Source: Eimeria necatrix (taxonomy: Eukaryota > Apicomplexa > Conoidasida > Eucoccidiorida > Eimeriidae). From it: DNA of 12,066 nucleotides. The translations under genes were made by a program, and so were the position numbers. This document shows positions 5,373 through 10,709 of this stretch, piece by piece. Each line of letters starts with the position of its first letter. The first letter of the stretch is position 1. Below the pieces are notes generated by a model, which was given only the letters and a program-made list of their open reading frames with translations, did not search any database and was not told the origin of the DNA. The DNA is taken from NCBI RefSeq assembly GCF_000499385.1, contig NW_013654467.1, positions 10,001 through 22,066 of the forward strand, written 5' to 3'.

Positions 5373-8300
5373 GTTTGCTGTGCATGTGACTGCAGCTATA
5401 AGCAAATCGTGGACGGCATTTTCGTTTCTGAACTTCGCCTCGAGGGGTACGACACTGTGGAGCTGGTGCCGACCCACGTGGGGGGCCCCCCAGGGGGCCC
5501 CCCTGGGGGCCCCCCAGGGGGCCCCCCTGGGGGGCCCCCAGGGGCCCCCCAAGAGGGTACTGCGGAGATGAGTGTGCCTTCTTTCTTCTCTCTCCGCCTC
5601 AGCAAGTTTCCAGTGAAGTTGGTGTTGGAAAGAGACACGGACTTCGACGCTTACGAAGGTCTTGACGGAGTTTGGGGAATTGCAGGTGAGATTTAACTCT
5701 TTTGAATTAATTTTCGAATTAATTTGAAGTCCTTTTTGCAGGTTCTCCTGGCTGGGGGCCCCCCCCTTCCCCTGCGTACCCGGGGGGCCCCCTGTACCCT
5801 GGGGGCCCCTGCGGGGGCCCCCCGGGCCTCTGGGGCAGCTGGGGAGGCCCTAAATGCCCCTGGGGGGCCCCACAGTCTTTTGAAAGACTTTGCTGCCTCT
5901 CTGGGTCTTAAGGGCTCGGGGGCCCCTAGGGGGCCCTTTGTGGCTGTGCTGCTGCTGCTGCTGCTGCTGCTGCTTAGTTGCTGCTGATGTGCTTCGCCGG
6001 CCGAAGCAGGAGCTGCTGCGTTCTTGCTGCTGCTGCTGGCGGCGCTGCAGTGCGCTGGAGTTTGTGCTGCAGCAGCAAGAGCTGGCAGGTGGTCCACTGG
6101 TCTTGCTGCCTAGCTCCGTGCTGCAGCAAAAGCTGCCGAGTGGTCCACTGGTCTTGCTGCTTGTGTGGGCTGCTGCGGCTCAGGGCCGGACCTCTGCTGC
6201 CGCGAAGCTTCTTTGTGGAATTTGCTTCTGGAGCCGGCGGTGAAGGGCGTGGGACTGGACATCAACTTGCCGCCGCCGCGTGCTGCTGCTGCTGCTGCTG
6301 CTGCTGCTGCAGCAGCAGCAGAGGCCCCGCCGGAGCCGGGGCCCCCTGCCGAAGTGCCCTCTTTCCTTTATTTCTCCCGAGAGGCCCGCAGCATTTTCGG
6401 AGAAATGGAGTGGGCGCAGCGCATGCAAACGGGGGCTGCTGGGGTGGACGCTTTGCTGCACTTCACAACTTTCGACTGGAAGCTCTGCGGCGAGCCAGTG
6501 GGCCATCCTCTTTCGCGGTCTTGGGAAGCAGTTGTGGACTTGAGGTGAGTGGACTTTGGAAAAAATGCACAAGTGCAGCGGAAAAAGCAGATTCGCATGC
6601 ATTTTGCAGCTTTCCGAAGCAGGACTCAGTAGCAAAAGAGGGTTTTGCAAAAGCTGCAGAAGCAGCCTTAGAGCGAGGAAACGCAGCAGAAACGCATGCA
6701 GAGAAGCACAGCCTCACAGAATATTCCAGAGGCTCTTCTTAGGACATTCGGAGTTGTAGAATGGGCAAGTGGTGGCGTGAAATGGGTAGCTGCTGCTTCC
6801 ACAGGCGGCTGCAGAGGATTGAGACAGGAGTGTGTACTTGACTTGCTTTTTCCGCGAAGTTGAATGCGCTGTGCTCTCTCTGCTGCTGCTGCAACTGTTT
6901 GCTGCTGTGGGCTCGTCTGCGGCTGCAGCTCGGAGTGCCTGGTGGTGCCGCCGCCCATGTGGAAAAGCCTGCGCGCTTGGCTGCCGCTGGACGTGGAACA
7001 TGAACTTTGCAAAGACCCTGAGGCTGAAGAAGACTCTTTGAATGCGCACATATCTCGCCCAGTGTCGTTGCAAGGAGAAGCTGGAGAGAAGACCTACAGA
7101 CGCACTTGCCCGCTGCTGCAGCGACCCAACAGCCGGCCGCTTCCTTCTCTTTCTTTCGCTCTGACTCAAACCCAAAGTGATCCCCCCAGGCTCCAGATTC
7201 CCCTTGAAAAACTTGTCATTCATGAAGAGGGAATAGGAGATGTCCTCTGCGTCGTGCCGCAGCCCTTCCTTTCCATGGGCGCTGACCAGTGGAGGCAGAT
7301 CCGCTTCGGCACCAGAGGTCTGCGCAGCAGATAGAACATGGCCAATAGATTCAACAACTGTGCTCCAATAGATTCAACAACTGTGCACTAAAGGAAAAGA
7401 AAGACAGATGTTGCACAGGCCCGAGTGCTGATGCGGCAGTGGAAGACAGTTAACTGCGCTGTTGCTGCTTTCTTCACACGTTTCACGGCACACAGACCTG
7501 CAATTCTGATCCTTTTGAGGTGTTTTGCTGTCTTGTGCCCCTGCAGTTTTCTCTTTGTTCACGGCGCACAGATCTGCAGTTTCGCTCCTTTTGAGGTATT
7601 TTGCTGCCTTGTGCCTCTGCAGTTCTCTCCTTGTTCAAGTTGGTGATGGATCGCGACAACTGGCGAGTGGGACTTAAGGAAAAGCACGCGGAGCCGGCCA
7701 ACGACGTTGCCTGCGCAGACCGCGCAGTCTGCATGTAAATATCGCATCACCTTATCTTCAGAATTAGAAATAGCACACTTCCTGCTTGTCTTGATTTATG
7801 CTTTCCTGTCTGAACAATGTACTTTGCAACTTCTCTTTAGTAACGCGCTTGCGTCCTACGATGCCCTCCTCATATCGATCACGCTCGCCGCCTTTTTTCC
7901 ATTTGCACTCTTAGTGTTGTTTTTATGCTTGGTTGCTTTTCTTTTGGTATTGAGTCCTGATGATGGGGATACTGTTGTTTTGTATTTGAATGCAGAGGAG
8001 ATCAGGTCTACGTGCCCTACACTAACAGGTGTGCGGATCCTGACTGCAGTGTGAAGATTCTCTTTGAAATGAACCCTGAAACAAAGTGAGCTGAGAAACG
8101 CAACATTGGCTCGCCAGACAATCTCTCTTGCAGCAAACGAATGCAGCTTTCCGCCAACCTGAGCATCCACGGCTTCTCAGTCTCAATGCCGAGTGTGTGT
8201 AGGCGTCTTTAGAATGTTTGAACCTGCAAAAGTTGCGAAAACGCGGACCTTGCAGGAAAATACTGTAAATGGAGCGTTTTCAAGTATGCAGTTCTGTGAG

Positions 8301-8455
8301 TGCTTGTGTGCTTGGTGCTGAGCAGAGTCTGTGAACTGGCGTGGTGGGTTCCTGGTGCGGTGGTGGCCGCAATTGCAGCTCTTGTCACACTGGAGCTTTA
8401 CGTGCTTCACCTGCGCAGCAGGGTTGTGGCTGAAGCTTGCTCTGGGAGGCGCTAA
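4248..8455 (+). CDS. Membrane-anchored pepsin-like (A1) aspartyl-protease homologue with altered active-site motifs
   Basis: Eleven exons fit with all phases matching: 4248-5035, 5324-5685, 5742-5904, 6051-6088, 6184-6544, 6929-7317, 7623-7734, 7996-8085, 8134-8192, 8256-8295 and 8326-8455, about 843 residues. Start ATG 4248 is followed by an in-frame ATG at 4317 that opens a signal peptide (MLFLAACCCCCCFLILGGPA). Either start is possible. Family landmarks in order are VALQVQVGGQQLLLGLDSC around Asp124, CYNPDASSSSTW, CSYKQIVDG (flap region), DGVWGIAG, FTTFDWKLCGEPVG, AVVDLSSECLVVPPPMW around Asp569, LPSLSFAL, and VLSLFKLVMDRDNWRVGL. This is the order of a full A1 domain. A membrane span (WWVPGAVVAAIAALVTLELY) and a short basic tail ending SGRR finish it, as in membrane-anchored coccidian and Plasmodium relatives (ASP5/plasmepsin V type); orthology to these is not claimed. 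Poly-Ala, Gln, Ser and GGPP runs interrupt the domain. The normal D-[TS]-G motifs read D-S-C and D-L-S, so proteolysis is doubtful. Exon 4 and the C-terminal exons are the least certain. Confidence 0.75.
4317..4380 (+). other. Signal peptide segment of the protease homologue
   Basis: From Met at 4317 the frame reads a hydrophobic stretch of about 17 residues including six Cys, then GGPAGAAAA, a plausible cleavage region. With the upstream Met at 4248 there would be 23 extra Gly/Arg/Pro-rich residues in front, making it an internal signal-anchor. The CTG tract supplies the Cys run. A secretory-pathway location agrees with the C-terminal membrane span. The caveat is a possible splice across 4313-4385. 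Confidence 0.5.
4381..4903 (+). repeat. Coding CAG tracts (poly-Ala, poly-Gln) within exon 1 of the protease homologue
   Basis: Tracts lie at about 4381-4404 and 4478-4509 (read GCA, poly-Ala, before the protease core) and at about 4692-4721, 4813-4838 and 4878-4903 (read CAG, poly-Gln). The Gln tracts fall between the first Asp region and CYNPD, a surface-loop position in A1 folds where insertion can be tolerated. All are CAG on the sense strand. Confidence 0.85.
5036..5323 (+). other. Intron 1 of the protease homologue, filled with CTG tracts
   Basis: The donor is GCGCG|GTGCGC and the acceptor CCCATTCTAG (phase 2). An imperfect 90-bp CTG/TTG tract lies at 5044-5133 and more CTG units at about 5200-5250. 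Retained, it would give a poly-Cys stretch and then a stop at 5154-5156. The exact acceptor is uncertain, because every CAG in the following exon tract is also a possible AG. A GGTGTACAGGCACCTG palindrome lies at 5298-5313. Confidence 0.5.
5327..5371 (+). repeat. Coding CAG tract (poly-Ser) at the start of exon 2 of the protease homologue
   Basis: About 15 CAG units are read as AGC, giving poly-Ser directly after the proposed 3' splice site and just before the VCCACDCSYKQIVDG segment. Confidence 0.8.
5479..5552 (+). repeat. In-frame GGGGCCCC array coding for GGPP repeats
   Basis: Five units keep the protease frame and read GGPPGGPPGGPPGGPPGGPP between VELVPTHV and APQEGTAEM. The same palindromic array type is intergenic elsewhere in the window; here it was taken into an exon without breaking the frame. 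Confidence 0.8.
5752..5945 (+). repeat. GGGGCCCC-rich exon 3 and start of intron 3
   Basis: Exon 3 (5742-5904) follows a clean 56-base intron (GTGAGA to CTTTTTGCAG). It reads a Gly/Pro/Trp-rich linker and then PQSFERLCCLSG. The SFERL segment sits where A1 proteases have a helix after the DGILGLG motif. GGGGCCCC blocks continue past the proposed donor (GG|GTCTTA, 5905). All donors in this exon give phase 2, which limits the possible partners downstream. Confidence 0.55.
6051..6139 (+). other. Mini-exon 4 of the protease homologue and its tandem copy
   Basis: The 38-base exon at 6051-6088 reads ALEFVLQQQELA between GCGCTGCAG and GCAG|GTGGTC. A diverged copy follows: CTAG (6113), then 6114-6139 reading SVLQQKLP, then CCGA|GTGGTC. 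Both enter in phase 2 and leave in phase 1, so either alone keeps the frame and both together do not. The underlying near-repeat starts at 6064 and at 6118. Confidence 0.55.
6281..6321 (+). repeat. CTG tract joined to CAG tract inside exon 5 (poly-Ala)
   Basis: GCT units followed by GCA units are all read as Ala in the protease frame, so a self-complementary CTG-CAG hairpin sequence is kept in a coding exon. The run lies between GLDINLPPPR and EAPPEPGPPAEVPSF. The last CTG/CAG units also form a CTGCAG that could act as a 3' splice site. Confidence 0.8.
6545..6928 (+). other. Intron 5 of the protease homologue
   Basis: The strong donor GAG|GTGAGT ends exon 5 right after AVVDL. The acceptor TGCGGCTGCAG (6928) joins in phase 2 to give VVDLSSECLVVPPP. 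A competing acceptor (ATTTTGCAG, about 6609) has the same phase and an open frame of about 43 codons ending RGSS at a stop, so a truncated isoform is conceivable. That frame lacks the family pattern seen after 6928. Confidence 0.6.
7342..7387 (+). repeat. Two tandem copies of a 23-bp unit inside intron 6
   Basis: The units at 7342-7364 and 7365-7387 both contain CCAATAGATTCAACAACTGT and differ only at the last base. Confidence 0.95.
7484..7635 (+). repeat. 76-bp tandem duplication spanning the 3' splice site of exon 7
   Basis: Copies at 7484-7559 and 7560-7635 align over their whole length with scattered substitutions. Each contains a pyrimidine-rich run, CTGCAG, and then TTTTCTCTTTGTT or TTCTCTCCTTGTT. 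The downstream CTGCAG (7617-7622) is the acceptor giving VLSLFKLVMDRDN. The upstream one (7541-7546) is an equally good site. Because 76 is not a multiple of three, its use shifts the frame after VFSLF and reaches a stop at 7675-7677. Confidence 0.85.
7735..7995 (+). other. Intron 7 of the protease homologue
   Basis: Donor AT|GTAAAT and acceptor TATTTGAATGCAG join VCI to GDQVYVPYTNRC in phase 2. Retention gives VCM and an immediate TAA (7736-7738), that is, a complete protease domain without the membrane anchor. The intron contains a long hydrophobic open frame, taken as a by-product of T-rich intron sequence. Confidence 0.55.
8326..8455 (+). other. C-terminal membrane span and cytosolic tail (last exon of the protease homologue)
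   Basis: After acceptor GCTGAGCAG the frame reads VCELAWWVPGAVVAAIAALV, continues hydrophobic through LELYVL, then gives HLRSRVVAEACSGRR and TAA. It is preceded by small exons 8-10. Exon 10 is only 40 bases (8256-8295) and reads KYCKWSVFKYAVL, with a GTGAGT donor. The boundary between exons 9 and 10 uses a GTGTGT donor chosen for phase and is the weakest junction. Confidence 0.55.
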
Positions 8456-8679
8456 CGGCTGAGCCTGAACAAAACAAATAGCGACCGCTTTTGAGGGCTG
8501 CTGGCGTGCACGGCTGCAGACCCGTTTGGTCGCAGTAGGGTTGCCTTTGCAAAGGTGTAAAGGTAGCTGGGACCGTTTCGTGTTTGGCGTGCTCGCCTAT
8601 TGTGAACAGGTTTCCCATGAGTCCAAGCTGATAGTTAACGCCTCCAGCGATTAACGAACGCAGTTTAGCTGCTGTTGCG
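8456..8679. other. Downstream flank of the protease gene, no gene seen
   Basis: Unique, balanced-composition DNA, without triplet or GGGGCCCC repeats. It should hold the protease 3'UTR and polyadenylation region; no specific signal could be fixed. Confidence 0.4.
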
Positions 8680-8869
8680 AGCTAGACGGTGTCGACTTTT
8701 TCGCTGCCATACGTGATTTCTAGTCATCTTCTTTTCTGCAAGTTGCATTCATAGGTAGTGTTTGGCTAGATGCAAGCTAGACAGTTTAGACTTGTTCTCT
8801 GCCCTACGTGATTCCTAGTCATCTCCTTTTCAGAAAGCTTCATTCTTACGTAGTGTTTGGCTAGATGCG
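8680..8869. repeat. 95-bp tandem duplication
   Basis: Copies lie at 8680-8774 and 8775-8869. They share AGCTAGAC, TACGTGATT.CTAGTCATCT and TAGTGTTTGGCTAGATGC, and differ at roughly one in six positions, so this is an older duplication than the 31-bp copies upstream. No coding potential is seen. Confidence 0.85.
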
Positions 8870-8940
8870 AAGAGCCAGATGGCAATGATATGGCTCGGCT
8901 CAAACGCTTCTGATTCGTGCTTCCACTCAGTCATCCGAAC

Positions 8941-9037
8941 AGTGGCAAAGTAGGAAGCTGGCCTTTGATTCAGGAAACTACAGCTGCTTCAAAGGCCAAA
9001 AATAGTGGCAAAGTAGCAGAAGTGGCCTTTGATTCGT
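8941..9037. repeat. 63-bp-spaced direct repeat with an internal complementary element
   Basis: AGTGGCAAAGTAG...TGGCCTTTGATTC occurs at 8941-8971 and about 9004-9034. Between them TCAAAGGCCA (8989-8998) is the exact reverse complement of TGGCCTTTGA (8959-8968 and again near 9022), so a 10-bp stem can form with either copy. Confidence 0.75.
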
Positions 9038-9409
9038 GGACCTCCTTGATTTTTGAAGCAGCTGCAGATTCCTCGCCTCTCACTTTGTCAATTCGATGGA
9101 GAAATGACTCTCTAAGTTCCGCCGTTGAGGTTCCAGACAAGGCCATTCAAGTTTGACATCCTGCTATGCCTTCATTTGTGAAAATGTCCTTGGACTAACT
9201 TGAACCAAATATGTAAAGCAAACCTGGGCTCATCGTATGGCGCGACAGCGGCGTGCACGAATTTATTGCAATTGCTTTTGAGCTGTGCGCTTCTTCATGG
9301 TGGCTCCACCAAAGCAACGGTTTCAAATGCAGCCCGCGCTTGTGCTGTTTCCGCTACACAGAGCAGCCATGCTGGGTAACTGCTCCCGGGAAGCTGAATA
9401 AGTGAATAG
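9038..9409. other. Repeat-poor DNA, no supported gene
   Basis: A short open frame (8917-9156) starts only at a GTG, lacks domain or splice support and partly consists of the direct repeats. Nothing else is recognised. Confidence 0.35.
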
Positions 9410-9727
9410 TGGCCTGTTTTATGCACTTCACCAAAGGCCCGGGCAGATCTTGAACCTTGTGTAGCAACAAGTCAGGTACTAGGCGACACGAAGTGCAAAG
9501 CGGTGGTCTACGTCCATTGTTGCACCAACGACGCCCAATGTGATCCCCTTGTAGTAGACCTCCGTATGCACCTGTGCTCAGTTGAGCAGGCTATTGCTTT
9601 TTTCAGCTCGGCATTAGCTAGTGGTATTCAGCTTGCTGATGTTCGTTACATGCTTGTGAGTGTTCGGTGCCGCTCCACCGCCGGAACAGTTCGCAGAGTT
9701 CTGCTGCTACGGGGCAGGGGTTATTAA
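9410..9727 (+). pseudogene. Possible degraded SGNH-like fragment
   Basis: A frame open from just after a stop (9407-9409) to TAA (9725-9727) has no good ATG start. It reads AVVYVHCCTNDAQ, later ASGIQLADVRYMLVSVRC. SGNH/GDSL hydrolase-like domains carry a beta strand followed by GTND, and such domains occur in some eukaryotic retroelement proteins. Here the Gly of GTND is Cys and no Ser block is visible upstream. This is a resemblance by eye only. A real exon of an unrecognised gene or a chance open frame are both possible. Confidence 0.25.
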
Positions 9728-10485
9728 GAGCAAGTGAAGTCTCTTGCCTCACTAGGACAAACTGGGCAGCAACAGGTACGCTGGCCTTCGAACAAAAATC
9801 CTGTGCTCAATATGCTGCTAGTAGCGTGAATTAGGAATTGCGACGGGTGCCAAGCATCTCCTTAGAAGTAGCTGTTGATTCCATTACTAGAAGAAACAAT
9901 GTTCCAAATTCCATATCCACTGAGCCCTCTTTGCAGGGTCGTTCGTACTGCACTCTGCTACGACCTATTCAACCAGCACGGTGGAAACGTGCTCTTGGGC
10001 GTTTGTAGTTGTCAGCCACTGGAGTTTTGCTTTCCTCTGAAATATCGTCGGATTTAGAAGAAAAAGGTTCTTGAGATTACGCCGGCAACTAGGACTATGG
10101 GCGGTGTTTTGAGTAATGCGCCTCAAGACCGAAAGTGACCACCACCGGAAATGAACTCGAGGCCGCCAATTGAAAGAAATGCAGCGGTTCCATAGTATGA
10201 TATAAACTGGAAAACATTAAAACTAGAAATTCAAATTCTTGAAGTTTTCAATGTGAAATGGCGCTCATGTTGCTTATGCAGCGCTTATACCGGGTAAGAG
10301 TCACTTCGCAAGTTCACACGGGCCTGGCACTCGCCGCGAGGAAAACAGGACTACGGCAACGGGCCGAATTTCTCTTTTGTAAAAGTTGGACGATTTATAG
10401 CTTTTCATTTGTTTCAAGGTCTCATCCGAGCGAAAATATAGGACGCGGAGCCTCCCTTTCCCGCTCCGAGCGGAGCCGTGGGACA
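9728..10485. other. Repeat-poor DNA upstream of the repeat-protein gene, no supported gene
   Basis: Short open frames at 9875-10057 and 10258-10506 have no recognisable domain. The second has an ATG and ends at a good donor (ACAG|GTAAGC, 10487), but does not join in frame to the downstream signal-peptide exon, so it is more likely 5'UTR. A small palindrome CCGCTCCGAGCGG lies at about 10461-10473, in what is probably promoter or leader DNA. Confidence 0.35.
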
Positions 10486-10486
10486 G

Positions 10487-10660
10487 GTAAGCTGGCAGCC
10501 CGATAGGTTGCGCCGCCGCCGACCCCACATTGTGCACTCCGCGCGACTGTTGTTCGCAACTGCCTAAGCAAAGGCAACGGACCGTCACAAGGTCATAAAG
10601 TTAGTTTTCTGGGAGGTCCCGTGTTTGCCGATTCCTCTTCTTTTTTAGTAATCTGTGCAG
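10487..10660 (+). other. Probable 5'UTR intron of the repeat-protein gene
   Basis: The donor ACAG|GTAAGC is near consensus. The acceptor is either CTCTTCTTTTTTAG (10648), with a strong pyrimidine tract, or GTGCAG (10660). The start codon follows 50-62 bases downstream. Confidence 0.5.
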
Positions 10661-10709
10661 GGGTTGGTAGCCGCCAAAGACGCCTACAGGTGTGTGCAGC
10701 TCCGTTAAG

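Noticed and set aside
5978..6742. A 254-residue frame ending in an Ala/Glu-rich helix (AAEAALERGNAAETHAEKHS)
   Set aside because: It crosses exon 4, exon 5 and intron 5 in a frame without aspartyl-protease pattern. Its last part could be an alternative exon after 6609, but the join to 6929 fits the family better.
7484..7635. CRISPR-like array
   Set aside because: There are only two directly adjacent 76-bp copies without spacers, inside a eukaryotic intron/exon boundary.
7707..8054. A hydrophobic 115-residue frame resembling a multi-span membrane protein
   Set aside because: Most of it covers the T-rich intron 7 of the protease homologue. The frame differs from the exon 8 frame, which continues the protease tail.
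8917..9156. Open frame of 79 residues
   Set aside because: It has a GTG start only, contains the 63-bp-spaced repeats, and has no domain or splice evidence.
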